The notes beneath the pieces are model-generated. The model was not told the origin of the DNA, did no database searches, and worked only from the letters and a program-made list of their open reading frames with translations. A program made the translations under genes and the position numbers. Shown here piece by piece: positions 17,175-27,600 of a stretch of DNA of 64,000 bases. The DNA is from CAZSSM01 sp964609385 (GTDB lineage: Bacteria > Planctomycetota > Planctomycetia > Isosphaerales > Isosphaeraceae): NCBI GenBank assembly GCA_964609385.1, contig CAZSSM010000006.1, positions 1 through 64,000 of the forward strand. Reading direction: 5' to 3'. How positions within the stretch are numbered: the stretch's first letter is position 1; each line of letters opens with the position of its first letter.

Positions 17175-18011
17175 ATGCCCTCGCTCATCCCCGGGATCGT
17201 CTCGAACTGCTGGTCGGTCGTCGACTCGAAGGCCCATGCGCCCGACCTGGAGGTCTCGATCGAGGAAGCCTGGCGCGTCGGCTACCGCGTCATCGAGCTG
17301 CGACGGGGGAGCTTGGGACGATTCGAGTCGGCCGAAGAACTCGAGATCGAGGCCTTAGCCACGCTGCCGAGACGGTTCTCCGGCCTCTTCTTCAACATCG
17401 CGCTCGACTTACCCTTCCTCGATCCCCAATTCCGTAGGGATGATCCGCGATTCGTCGAGGGGTTGCTCGCCGCCGAGGCCGTCGCAGGCTCCTATCCGCC
17501 ACACCTCCGACTGGTCGACCTGACCACCAACGACCTCGACGCCGACCCGACCGCCCTCGGCACGCACCTTGCCGAGCTGACCGGTCCGCTGATCGACCGC
17601 CAAGGGATCCTCTCGATCGAAAACGCCGGTCAGCCTTGGGGGCTTTTCCTCGCCACCTTCCGAGACGCCCGCAGGCGATTGGGGGCCGAGGCGCACCGGC
17701 TCCGCCTCTGCTTCGACCCGGTCAACCTCCTCAGCGCCCCCGACGAACCCAAGCCGGCCGCCGAACTTCTGCGCCTCTCGCGTCAAGAACTCTCGATGAT
17801 CCATATCAAGCAGAGCGACGAGGGACGTATCCTCTCGCGACTCAGCCCCGGCGAAGTCGATTGGAGCCAGATCGCCAACGGGCTCGACGTCAATGGATAC
17901 GAAGGTCCTGCCCTCTTTGAAATGGCACCCAGCGCAGACGACGCCATCTGGGATCGGCTCCAGGAGGCCCGACAGTTCCTCAAAACCTGCCGGATCCAGT
18001 TCGATTCCTGA
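17175..18011 (+). CDS. xylose isomerase-like TIM-barrel protein
   Basis: The 278-residue protein belongs to the AP-endonuclease-2/sugar phosphate isomerase-epimerase superfamily (TIM barrel). Visible marks are ILSIENAG (a metal-binding Glu after strand 5), RLRLCFDPVNLLSA (Asp and Asn of the metal site) and SMIHIKQSDEG (His). These bind a divalent metal and isomerise or epimerise sugar derivatives, or act as inositol catabolic enzymes. The substrate is unknown. The gene ends 15 bases before the stop of a reverse-strand gene, so the two converge. Confidence 0.83.
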   Translation: MPSLIPGIVSNCWSVVDSKAHAPDLEVSIEEAWRVGYRVIELRRGSLGRFESAEELEIEALATLPRRFSGLFFNIALDLPFLDPQFRRDDPRFVEGLLAAEAVAGSYPPHLRLVDLTTNDLDADPTALGTHLAELTGPLIDRQGILSIENAGQPWGLFLATFRDARRRLGAEAHRLRLCFDPVNLLSAPDEPKPAAELLRLSRQELSMIHIKQSDEGRILSRLSPGEVDWSQIANGLDVNGYEGPALFEMAPSADDAIWDRLQEARQFLKTCRIQFDS

Positions 18012-18026
18012 CGACCGCGAGCCGCC

Positions 18027-18740
18027 TCACCAGTCGAGCCAGTGCAGGCCGCCCGGCAGTGCTTCGGCAGCGTATTCGATATGGATGACGCGTCGATGGC
18101 TCGGCGACTCGGCCGCCGTGGAGGCATGGAGCAGTCGAGGCCGCATGGCCAGAACGTCGCCGCGACGCGCCTCGCAGATCACTTCGCGCGTCGAATCCGT
18201 TGAGGGGTCCTCGTTGCGATGCGAGCCGGCGAGGACCCGGAGCGCCCCCTGCGACGCGTCGCAATCGTCCAGGTGCAGCCGGAGGCTGACCATCTGGTCC
18301 AGGACCGAGCGGGCGGCGCGGAGATGGACGACCCCGTCCTTGACCGACCACGGCCCAAACCCCTCGGGTGTCACGTCGAGCCGCTCCTGGACCGCGATCG
18401 TCTCATCGCGATGCCAGGGGAGGTCCCAGTTGGCTCCCGGTCGCTTGTCGAAGACCAACGCTCGGACCGGCCGCGCGGCCTCGCCGATTAAAACGCGAGC
18501 GATCGCCCCCAGCACCGGCCCGACCGCCAACGCGCGGACGCCATCGACATGCACCTCAGCGCGTCGGAGGGCGAACGCCGCACCACGATGGGCATGAGCA
18601 CCCGGACCCGACAACGCCGACTCCACCGCAACCGTGAGCACGTCGATCTTCGTCGGATCCATCGACGATCGAACGAACACAAAGCCGTCCCGATTGAAGG
18701 ACTGTATAACCGTGTCGCAATCCAATATCCCGAATGTCAT
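18027..18740 (-). CDS. phytanoyl-CoA dioxygenase (PhyH) family protein
   Basis: The 237-residue product fits the Fe(II)/2-oxoglutarate-dependent PhyH family. The metal triad can be placed at His110 and Asp112 in LPWHRDETIAV and His205 in MRPRLLHAS, and an Arg (RRVIHIEY) about 12 residues later would hold 2-oxoglutarate. Family members hydroxylate many small molecules; the substrate is not predictable. It is convergent with the TIM-barrel gene. The start is uncertain: no clear ribosome binding site precedes the ATG at 18740. Confidence 0.85.
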   Translation of the reverse strand: MTFGILDCDTVIQSFNRDGFVFVRSSMDPTKIDVLTVAVESALSGPGAHAHRGAAFALRRAEVHVDGVRALAVGPVLGAIARVLIGEAARPVRALVFDKRPGANWDLPWHRDETIAVQERLDVTPEGFGPWSVKDGVVHLRAARSVLDQMVSLRLHLDDCDASQGALRVLAGSHRNEDPSTDSTREVICEARRGDVLAMRPRLLHASTAAESPSHRRVIHIEYAAEALPGGLHWLDW

Positions 18741-18860
18741 TTGAGTTCGTGATCCAAAACTTTCCCGGCGCTCGAGTCATCACTCCAGCGCATCGTTGCC
18801 CACACCAACAGAGACCGCGATCAGGACTCCTCGACGATCGACCTTAGTCGCCCGTGTTTC

Positions 18861-19499
18861 TCAGTCTGCCGCTGCGAAATGCGACATTTGGTCTGCATGC
18901 GCTTTGACAAAACATGGTCGGGCGGTGGCTCGCCCGACATATTCGCGGCAGGCGGGATGACCCGCCAACCCGTCGAAGCGATCGACCAGCCGGAGCACAT
19001 CCGCCATGAGTATGTCGGCGATCGAGAAAGTCCCGGCGAGCCATTCACAGTCCGCTAATACTGCTTCCATATGCTCAACACGAGACTCCAAGAAACGGTT
19101 CAGGCTTCTTCGTCCCGGCGTATCTTCCGTGTCGCCGGAGAATTGAAAGATGGACCAGGGTAGGCTCGCCATCTCGACGGAATTGAGCCCCGCGAACAAC
19201 CATTGAATCGCCTCGCTGCGAGCGCGTGGATTCGTGGGCAACAGGGCGTCGCTGCGCTCGCCAAGGTGGAGCAAGATCGCCCCGCTCTCGAAGATCGACA
19301 GGTCCCCGTCGATCAGCCATGGCGCTTGGCCGAAGGGCTGATGCGAGAAGTGCTCGACGCCCCGAACACGAAACGGCGTGGCCTCGACGCGATAGGGTAA
19401 CCCAGCCTCTTCGAGGGCCCAACGCACGCGGAGGTCTCGCACGTAGCCGCGTGGCGTCATGGGAACCCAGTCGTAGGTGGTGAGGATCAGGTCACTCAT
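18861..19499 (-). CDS. glutathione S-transferase family protein
   Basis: The 212-residue product has the two GST domains: a thioredoxin-like N-terminal part with VRWALEEAGLPYRVEATPF and the GSH-binding cis-Pro (GQAPWLIDGDLSIFESGAIL, with the ES of the gamma-glutamyl site), and an all-helical C-terminal part with FSIADILMADVL, the N-capping S/D motif of the GST fold. The catalytic residue at the N-terminus is not obvious, since the segment before the first helix reads MTPRGYVRD. Function may be conjugation or a non-catalytic GST role. Confidence 0.88.
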   Translation of the reverse strand: MSDLILTTYDWVPMTPRGYVRDLRVRWALEEAGLPYRVEATPFRVRGVEHFSHQPFGQAPWLIDGDLSIFESGAILLHLGERSDALLPTNPRARSEAIQWLFAGLNSVEMASLPWSIFQFSGDTEDTPGRRSLNRFLESRVEHMEAVLADCEWLAGTFSIADILMADVLRLVDRFDGLAGHPACREYVGRATARPCFVKAHADQMSHFAAAD

Positions 19500-19705
19500 T
19501 GGGCCATGACCTTCGAGACGCGTTATTGGAGATCGAACTCAATGCCACCCAGTGTCGTGTTGATCCTCGCCTACTCTGCAATCGACATTCACGCGATCAA
19601 CAGAGTTAACCAGTATTCAACGAGCCCTAACCTTGGTTCGTCGAAGAAAACGGAACCTGCTGTTTTATTCTGTGAGCTAGTAGTTTCGATTAATCTTTCT
19701 GTTTG

Positions 19706-20749
19706 TCAGGAATCGAATTGTGCGAGGCGTGCGCCGCCTTGGCGTTCGAGCATCCAGCCGGGGTATTCGGGGGGAAGCTGGCTGACTTCGTCGATGGCCT
19801 GGATCTCATCGGAGGTCAGTTGGTCGGCCAGGGCATCGGCGTCGAGGTTGTCGTCGAGCTGCTCCATGGTCTTGGTGCCGATAATCACGCTGGTGACGAA
19901 GTCGCGGGTCAGTAGCCAGGCCAGAGCGACGCGGGCGACCGAGCAGCCGTGCCGTTCGGCGATCGGACGCATCACATCGACGGTGTTGAAGGCCCGGTCG
20001 CGATCGACCGGCGGGAAGTCGAAGTTGGTCCGACGCGCCCCGTCGGGCCCCTTGCCGTCGCGGTCGAACTTGCCCGAAAGCAGGCCGCCGGCCAGTGGGC
20101 TCCAGGGGAGCACGGCCAGGCTCTGATCGCGGCAAAGCGGGACCACCTCGCGCTCCAGGTCGCGGCCGGCTACCGAGTAGTAGGCCTGCACCGACTCGAA
20201 CCGCGCCAGGCCCTTGCGCTCGGAGATCGCCAGGGACTTCATGATCTGCCAGGCTGCGAGGTTGCAGAGCCCTAAGGTCCGAACCTTGCCCGAGCGGACC
20301 GCTGTGTCGAGCGCTTCCAGGGTCTCATCGAGCGGCGTGATCGGGTCGAACCCGTGAATCTGATAGAGGTCGATATGCTCGACTTGCAGACGTCGGAGGC
20401 TGTTGTCGAGTTCGTTGAGGATGTGATGGCGGCTCAGACCGAGCCCGTTCGGGTCGTCGCCACCCATCTTCATAAGGACTTTGGTGGCCAGGACGACACG
20501 CTCGCGTGGGCGTCCGACCCGCTTCAGGGCGGCGCCGATGACCTCCTCGGTGTTGCCGAAGTGGTAGACGTTGGCCGTGTCGACGAAGTTGACACCGCGG
20601 TCGAAGCTGCGCGCCAATTGCTCAGCCGCCTCGTCGACGCCGAGCGTACCGATCTGGCCCCAGAAGCCCGGGTCGCTACCAAAGGTCATCGTCCCGAAAC
20701 AGATCCGCGACACATACAGTCCCGTCCGACCCAAGACCCGATAGCGCAT
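19706..20749 (-). CDS. aldo/keto reductase
   Basis: The 347-residue cytoplasmic enzyme is a typical NADPH-dependent aldo/keto reductase. The catalytic tetrad can be assigned to Asp and Tyr in VNFVDTANVYHFG, Lys in VLATKVLMK and His in LYQIHGFDP. The C-terminal NADPH-binding part has VTSVIIGTKTMEQL. The start has GGAGG 7 bases upstream. The length is a little over the family mean because of the region around 216-245. Substrate unknown. The 20750-21475 region upstream contains its promoter. Confidence 0.93.
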   Translation of the reverse strand: MRYRVLGRTGLYVSRICFGTMTFGSDPGFWGQIGTLGVDEAAEQLARSFDRGVNFVDTANVYHFGNTEEVIGAALKRVGRPRERVVLATKVLMKMGGDDPNGLGLSRHHILNELDNSLRRLQVEHIDLYQIHGFDPITPLDETLEALDTAVRSGKVRTLGLCNLAAWQIMKSLAISERKGLARFESVQAYYSVAGRDLEREVVPLCRDQSLAVLPWSPLAGGLLSGKFDRDGKGPDGARRTNFDFPPVDRDRAFNTVDVMRPIAERHGCSVARVALAWLLTRDFVTSVIIGTKTMEQLDDNLDADALADQLTSDEIQAIDEVSQLPPEYPGWMLERQGGARLAQFDS

Positions 20750-21475
20750 CGCTGACCTCCGTCCGGACCCACACGACCCGATGTTTTTCGTTCACGCTCT
20801 CCCGTGATGGTGCCGTCGAGTTTTCCCCAGGTCAAGGACTCGCCGCCCGTCTCTGATGGTTCTCTTGGTACGACATTTTCTTTGGTTGCTAACTCCGTTA
20901 GAAATTGTTTGGACTGGGGTTATACCTCGCACCAACCATCCCCAGGCCACCGAAATTCTCATCCCTTCCGGTGACCAGTGTTTCCCAAACGCCAATACAC
21001 ATCAAAATCACTAAAATTTATTATATGCTTTAAAAAAATAAAATTTTCCAGAATAGAATTGGAGCACCATTGCTCGCCGTGCGAAGTAGTCGCCGGTTTC
21101 ACGGTTCGCGACTCGCCGAGACAAGCGATACGACGTTGAGTATTGGCGAACAAAACGCATCGACATTTCCGAGTCTGGTAATCTCAAGATTAGAGAGCAC
21201 GTCATGGGGAGTCGGGCAGCAGTTGGGCCCCGGTCGGCCTGGCAGCGGACATCAGGTGGGCGATCGAAGCTCGGATCGGTCTGATTCGTCCCGCGACAAC
21301 CGTCGTTAGAGCCGGACTGCGGCAGACCCTCGATGAATATGGGCTCCGAACCGACGAATAACCCCGTGACTGGTCTCGGCACCAGGTGGTCGAGTTGGTC
21401 GGGGATTGCGCGATACACTGCGACGGTTGTGGAAAACGATCGGGTCCATCGACGTCTAGGGGAGTCTCAGTCCGA
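20750..21475. other. 726-base divergent intergenic region with AT-rich core
   Basis: No gene was found. An AT-rich stretch at about 21003-21055 (ACTAAAATTTATTATATGC, then an A7 run and ATAAAATTTTCC) stands out against GC-rich flanks and could hold promoters for the reverse-strand aldo/keto reductase or for the ABC gene at 21476. Open frames here have no family match. Confidence 0.45.
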
Positions 21476-22417
21476 ATGCTCGATGCGGTGGGATTGCGCA
21501 AGCGTTACGGCGAGACGTTAGCCGTCGACGGGGTTGGGTTCCGAGTTGAGCCGGGCCAGACCGTCGGTCTCTTGGGGCCCAACGGGGCCGGCAAGACGAC
21601 GGTCGTCTCGATGATCGCCGGGTTGGTCCGACCCGACTCGGGGACGGTCCAGCTCGACGGCCAAGAGCTGACTTCGGAGTCGGACCCGATCAAGGGGCGA
21701 ATCGGCCTGGTTCCTCAAGAGGTCGCCCTCTACGAGGAGCTGACCGCGCGGGGCAACCTGGAAGTCTTCGGCCGGTTCTATGGGCTCCGGGGCGAGGCCC
21801 TCCGAAAGGCCGCCGAGGAGGCCTTGGCCTTCGTCGAGCTAACGAACCGTGCCGACAACCGGGTCTCCACCTTCAGCGGCGGGATGCAGCGCCGGCTCAA
21901 CCTGGCCGTGGCCCTGATCCATCAGCCCGACCTGTTGATCCTCGACGAGCCGACCGTCGGCGTCGACCCTCAAAGCCGCTTGGCCATCTTCGAGCACCTG
22001 GAAGCTCTTCGCGATCGGGGGCTGGCCCTGGTCTACACGACCCACTACATGGAGGAGGCCGAGCGGCTCTGTGACCGGATCGTCATCCTCGATCACGGCC
22101 GTGTCATGGCCAACGACACCCTGGCCGGCCTGATCGGTCGGCTCCCGGCCCATAACCGGATCCGGATCGAGCTGGCCGAGCCGCCCGTATCGGAGGTCCT
22201 GGAGCGGATCGACTTAGAGGCGATGCCCGGCATCCAGGCCTGTCACCATCAGGGAAGCCGGATCGAAATTGACGTGGATGATCTCTCCGCCTCGGCACCG
22301 TCGATCCTCAACGCCTTGACGCAGGGCGGTTTGCGTTTGGACCACTTCGACGCCGAGCGCGCCGACCTCGAAGCTGTCTTCCTGAGCCTGACCGGACGGA
22401 GTCTCCGCGACACATGA
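21476..22417 (+). CDS. ABC-2 type exporter, ATP-binding protein
   Basis: The 313-residue product is the nucleotide-binding subunit of an ABC-2 exporter. Motifs are GPNGAGKTT (Walker A), FSGGMQRRL (signature), LLILDEPTVGVDP (Walker B) and a His in the switch region (VYTTHYMEEAERL). A C-terminal extension of about 90 residues is usual for drug, Na+ or polysaccharide exporters of this class. The ATG at 21476 is chosen since the family starts there; the longer frame from 21386 adds nothing recognisable. The stop overlaps the permease start (ATGA), so the two form an operon. Confidence 0.95.
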   Translation: MLDAVGLRKRYGETLAVDGVGFRVEPGQTVGLLGPNGAGKTTVVSMIAGLVRPDSGTVQLDGQELTSESDPIKGRIGLVPQEVALYEELTARGNLEVFGRFYGLRGEALRKAAEEALAFVELTNRADNRVSTFSGGMQRRLNLAVALIHQPDLLILDEPTVGVDPQSRLAIFEHLEALRDRGLALVYTTHYMEEAERLCDRIVILDHGRVMANDTLAGLIGRLPAHNRIRIELAEPPVSEVLERIDLEAMPGIQACHHQGSRIEIDVDDLSASAPSILNALTQGGLRLDHFDAERADLEAVFLSLTGRSLRDT

Positions 22418-23853
22418 GCCGACCGACCCCAACATCCTCCCCCAACGATGGCAAACTGGCCACCCAGTCAAGGCTCTACCTGGCCTTGGTCCATAAAGAC
22501 CTGATCCTGTTCCTGAGCAATCGACGCGAGTTGGTGCTCAGCTTCGTGGTGCCGATCGCGCTGGCCTCGTTCATGGGAGTTATCTTCGCGCCTCGAGGGG
22601 GCGATGGCGACTCCATGTTGCCCGGCGGGGTCAGCCTCCGAGTCGTTGACGAGGATCAGAGCGACCTGTCGCGCGGGTTGATCGCTGCCCTGAAGGCCGA
22701 TCCGAGCTTAGTCGTGACGACCGGCCCAGCCGAGGCAGCCCGCGAGGATGTGCTCCGCGGTCAAGTCGCCACGGCCCTCATCCTGCCGTCCGGGTTCGCC
22801 GAGCGCGCGGTGGCCGCCTTCTTCGGTGGGACCCGGCCCGAGGTCGCGCTGCTCTACGACCCCTCACGCAGCGTCGAACGCGATCTGGTCCGCGGCCTCC
22901 TGACCCAGCACGTCATGGAACTGGTCAGCCGCGACGCCCTGTCCAACCCCGACCGCGCTGCGCCGTTGATCCGGGATGCCATCGAGCAACTCGAAGCCAA
23001 CACGCCCGACAACGACCTCCAGACGCGACCGCTCCGAGGGATGCTCGATGGGGTCCTCGGCTGGCTCGAGCGGCCTGCACCGGCCACGACCGAGGAGCCC
23101 GGATCCGCCGTCGAGGGCAATGGGGATGGCGACCAGCAGCCCGACGCCCCGATGAACTCCAGCACCGGGTTCGGGTTCAATCTCCCTTTCGAGGCTGTCA
23201 CCGAGGCGATCGTGGCCAGCCGCGATGAGGATGATGGGCCAGACGAGCCGACGTACAACAGCTATGCATTTTATTTTACGAGCATGGGTGTCCAATACAT
23301 CTTTTTCGCCGCGATCGATTCGGCGGTCGGTCTGTTGGAGGAACGTCGACGCGGCCTCTGGAAGCGGATCCGGTCAGCGCCGATGGGGCGTTCGACCTTA
23401 CTGGCGGCCAAAATGACGAGCATGGCCTTAATCGCGGCGTTGATCCTGGGTGTGGTCTTCGCCTTCGGCATGGCCGTCTTCGGCGTCCGCGTCGAAGGGA
23501 GTTGGGCCGGCTTCGGCCTGCTCCTGGCGGTCGCCTCAGTCCTCTCGTCGAGTTTCGGGCTCCTCCTGGCAGCCCTCGGCGGGACGCCCCGGTCGACCCG
23601 ATTGATGGGCACCTTCGTCGTGCTGGTTTTAGCGATGCTCGGCGGCGCTTGGATCCCCGCGTTCCTCTTCCCCGACTGGATGCAGACGCTCACGCGCGCT
23701 ATGCCGACCCGCTGGGCCATCGACGGATTCAACGCGATGACCTGGCGCGGGCTGGGCTTCGCGGATGCCGGCCCCAGCCTCGCGGCCATGCTGAGCTTCT
23801 CGGTCATCTTCGTCGGCCTGGCCCTGTCCCGATTCGGCTGGAACGAACCCTGA
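22414..23853 (+). CDS. ABC-2 type exporter, permease
   Basis: The 479-residue product has one N-terminal membrane segment at about 40-60, a large extracytoplasmic domain (about 60-280), and five further segments at about 287-305, 331-355, 363-385, 398-420 and 450-470. This is the ABC-2/YhgE-YfiL type topology. It overlaps the ATPase gene by four bases and has the signature ABC-2 helix run (EERRRGLWKRIRSAPMG). The periplasmic domain is larger than usual, with Pro/Gly-rich linkers. Substrate unknown. Its last 50 bases overlap the end of the convergent CHAP/NlpC-like gene. Confidence 0.92.
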   Translation: MSRPTPTSSPNDGKLATQSRLYLALVHKDLILFLSNRRELVLSFVVPIALASFMGVIFAPRGGDGDSMLPGGVSLRVVDEDQSDLSRGLIAALKADPSLVVTTGPAEAAREDVLRGQVATALILPSGFAERAVAAFFGGTRPEVALLYDPSRSVERDLVRGLLTQHVMELVSRDALSNPDRAAPLIRDAIEQLEANTPDNDLQTRPLRGMLDGVLGWLERPAPATTEEPGSAVEGNGDGDQQPDAPMNSSTGFGFNLPFEAVTEAIVASRDEDDGPDEPTYNSYAFYFTSMGVQYIFFAAIDSAVGLLEERRRGLWKRIRSAPMGRSTLLAAKMTSMALIAALILGVVFAFGMAVFGVRVEGSWAGFGLLLAVASVLSSSFGLLLAALGGTPRSTRLMGTFVVLVLAMLGGAWIPAFLFPDWMQTLTRAMPTRWAIDGFNAMTWRGLGFADAGPSLAAMLSFSVIFVGLALSRFGWNEP

Positions 23854-24409
23854 CGGCGCTGGGCTGAGGACGATAGGCCGAAATCGTGCCGCGACGGATC
23901 TGGTCGAGGATGAAGCTCCACGATTGGACTTGCTGCCGCCGCTTCGGATTGGCGTCGGCCCAGCCAGCGTTTTGATGGAGCACACGGAATTGGATTCGCC
24001 CCCCACGTTGCTCGAGCCCCGTGATGATCGCCACGTGATTCCCCGCTTCGATCCGATAAGTCAAGGCCGCCCCGTTGGGCAGCATCCGACGACCGGTTAG
24101 GAGGACTCCTCGAAAAACGAGGATATCGCCCGGCCGGACCTGGTCGACCGACTCGACCTTGCGTCCCCAGGCCGATCGGCCCTCCTCATCGATCACTCGA
24201 CCGGCCCCGGTCGCCTCGAAGGCCGCGCGGACGAGGTCGGAGCATTGCCCGTCGCCCACCCGATGGCCCCGTTGTCGCTGGGCATATTGGAGAATCGCCG
24301 CATTGAGGTCGGTCGCCGTTTCCAAGGTTGGTTCGGTCTCGTCGAGCGTAGAGATCCCGAGCAGCAGGGGGACCAGCGAACTGCCGATCCAACCGATCAC
24401 GACCATCAT
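23804..24409 (-). CDS. CHAP/NlpC-P60-like cysteine hydrolase, exported
   Basis: The 201-residue product has an N-terminal hydrophobic signal (VVIGWIGSSLVPLLLGIS) and a papain-like amidohydrolase core. A catalytic Cys56 lies in GQCSDLVRAAFEA, His125 in GNHVAIITG, and a third polar residue is His145 in VLHQNAGW, with the GDILVFRG turn between. Such enzymes often cut peptidoglycan peptides or related amides, but other members act on proteins or lipids. The tail (about 180-201) is Arg-rich and overlaps the ABC permease gene on the other strand. Confidence 0.75.
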   Translation of the reverse strand: MMVVIGWIGSSLVPLLLGISTLDETEPTLETATDLNAAILQYAQRQRGHRVGDGQCSDLVRAAFEATGAGRVIDEEGRSAWGRKVESVDQVRPGDILVFRGVLLTGRRMLPNGAALTYRIEAGNHVAIITGLEQRGGRIQFRVLHQNAGWADANPKRRQQVQSWSFILDQIRRGTISAYRPQPSAVRVRSSRIGTGPGRRR

Positions 24410-24669
24410 GTCATGCCCTCCAAGACGGGATGTTCCACTCGACTCCGGAGACCAGGCTCGTTCGATCCAACTCCCAAGTCACCCCGCAAGCGAGACCCCA
24501 TGGTATCGCTAGGAGGTCCCGTTGTCTCGGTGAGACCGGCTTGCAGCGTCGATCGACTCGACCGCTTGCATCACGGATCCGCCAGAGACATGATCGAGTC
24601 GTCTGAGGCGCAAGCCTCGGCATCTCGGAACCTTTTCAATTCGAATGTCAACCAGTGAGGAACATTTTT

Positions 24670-27600
24670 ATGAAATTGACGTCTCTTACGATCGCGATTG
24701 CGTCGTGTGTGCTGATTGCGTGGCTCACAGCTACGGGTCCGGCTTGGGCGATCGACCCTGAGGACACCCGGATGCTGACCGATCCGGCGATTGGACCCGA
24801 CCGGATCGCCTTTGTATACGACGGGGACATCTGGGTGACCGACGCGTCGGCTACCGACCCGCCTCGACGGTTGACGGCCCATCCCGGTGTGGAGTCGAGC
24901 CCACGGATCTCACCGGACGGCTCACGGGTTGCCTTCACCGGCAACTACGACGGCAACGTGGACGTCTACGTCGTCGATGCCGACGGTGGAGTCCCCAAAC
25001 GCTTGACCTGGCATCCGCTGCCGGATCAGGTCCTCGGCTTCACCCCCGACGGGGATCAGGTGCTCTTCGCCTCAGCCCGTTCGGTCTCCACCAGGCGCTA
25101 CACCCAGTTCTTCACCGTCGACGTCGAAGGGGGCTGGCCGACCCGACTGCCGATCCCCAACGGCGACGAGGCGACCTATTCTGAAGACGGCTCGCGGATC
25201 GCCTACACGCCCTTGAGCGAGGCGTTCCGTCAGTGGAAGAACTACCGGGGCGGACGCAACTCGCGGATCTGGATCTACGACGTCGAGGCGACCGAGGTCG
25301 TCCAGATCCCACAACCAGAGGGGCGCTGCAATGACCACGACGCGATGTTCGTCGGGGACATACTCTACTTCCTCTCCGATCGCGACGGCGAATTCAACCT
25401 GTATCGCTATGACGGTGAGTCGACGGAGGTCGAGCCGGTCACGAGCTTCGAGGACTTCCCGATCCTCCACGCATCGGCCGGTGCGGGCCGGATCATCTTC
25501 GAGCAGGCCGGCTACTTGCACATCTATGACCCGGAGAGCCGGGGCGGTCCGGAACGGTTGCGGATCGGGGTGACCTCGGACCTCCGCGAGACCCGACCGC
25601 GCTACGTCGAGGGGACCGAGTTCATCCGGGGGGCTGACGTCTCCCCCTCGGCCAAGCGCGCCGTCTTCGAATACCGCGGCGAGATCCTCACGTTGCCGGC
25701 ATCCAAGGGGGATCTGCGGGCTATCACCGCGACCAGCGGCGTCCACGAGCGCTCGCCGGCCTGGTCGCCCGACGGCCGATCGATCGCCTACTTCTCCGAC
25801 GTGTCGGGCGAATACCAGCTTCACGTCGCCCCACAGAACGGGCGCGGCGAGGTCGAGACGTTCCCCATCGATGGGACCGGGTTCTACTCACAGACCACGT
25901 GGTCGCCCGACGGCGAGAAGATCGCCTTCCTCGACAACGCCCGCGCGATGAACTGGATCGACCTGGAGACCGGCGAGATCACCCGGGTCGATTCCGATGA
26001 GGTCTATGGACCCGACCTCATGCCCCCCAACCGATTCGACTGGTCCCCCGACTCGGAGTGGATCGCTTATTCGCGGATCAATCGAACCAAGATCGCTCAG
26101 ATCTTCCTTTACTCGCTGGAAGAAGACGAGACGTATCCAGTCTCCGATGGATTGGCCGACGCCACCACACCGGCCTTCGATTCGAGCGGGAACTATCTCT
26201 ACTTCGCCGTCTCCATCGACGCTGGCCCGGTTCGTCAGTGGTTCGCTCAATCCAACTCCGACGACCGCTCCACCAACCGGCTCTACCTCGCCACCCTCAA
26301 GGCCGACATCCCGAACCCATTCGCCAAGGAATCCGACGAGGAAGAAGCGGAAACTGAGGACGAAGACGAGGATGCGGACGACGGTGATGAGGAGTCAGAG
26401 GACGACGAGAAAGACGGCGACGAAGGCGAAGAAGACTCCGACGACGGTGACGAGGACGAAGAAGAGCAGGAGGGAGATGAGGACGAAGACGAAGCGGATG
26501 ACGAAGACGATGGAGATGAAGACGATGAGTCGGACGAAGACGAAGCACCATCGATCGAAGTTGACGGGTTGACCGACCGGATCGTGGTGATGCCGACCGG
26601 TTCCGGCCTCTATCGGAACTTGCAATCTCCCAAGGCCGACACGTTGCTCTATTTGACCTCGAGCCCCGGCGCGACCGGACCGCCGACGCTCAAGAGCTAC
26701 GATCTCAAGGGGCGCAAAGATCAGACGCTCGCCTCGGGGATCACCAACTATCGGGTCGCCGCCAAGGCTGGCAAGCTGATGTATCTGGCCGGCGGCCCCG
26801 GCGGCCTCGCCTCGGGGATCGTCGGGCTCGGCCCGTTCAAGGTCGGTGATGGGAAGCTCGACCTGGACAAGCTCCGGATCCGGATCGAACCCCGCGCCGA
26901 ATGGGAGCAGATGTATCACGAAGCCTGGCGCATCAATCGCGACTTCTTCTATGCTCCGAACATGCACGGGGTCGACTGGGATGCAGAACGCAAGAAGTAC
27001 GCTGAGTTCCTGCCCGATCTCGCGACGCGCAGCGACCTTAACCGCGTGATCCGGATGCTGCTCAGCGAACTGGCGGTGGGCCACTCCTACCTCTTCGGCG
27101 GCGACCAGCTCTATGAGCCCGAGACCGTGCCGGTTGGTCTGCTGGGCGCGGACTTCGAGATCGTCGAGGACCGATACCGAATCGCCAAGATCTATCGCGG
27201 CTCATCCTGGGACGGGCTCCGTGCGCCGTTGGTGGGGCCGGGCATCGACGTGAGGGAAGGGGACTTCTTGATCGAGGTCAACGGCAAGACGATCGACGCG
27301 ACCGAGAACCTCTTCGCGCGGTTCGAAGACACCGTCGGCAAGATCGTCATGTTGACCGTCGCCGACAATCCCGAAGGGAACGAGCCCCGGACCGCCGAGG
27401 TCGTCCCGACCGGCAGCGAGTCGACGCTCCGGCTCCGCGCCTGGATCGCGCGGAACCTCGAACGTGTCCGCGAGGCGACCGATGGCCGGGTGGCCTACGT
27501 CCATGTGCCCGACACCGCGCGGGGCGGCTTTACCGAGTTCCGACGCTACTTCTTCCCGCAGGTCGACTGCGAGGCGATCATCGTCGACGAGCGCTATAAT

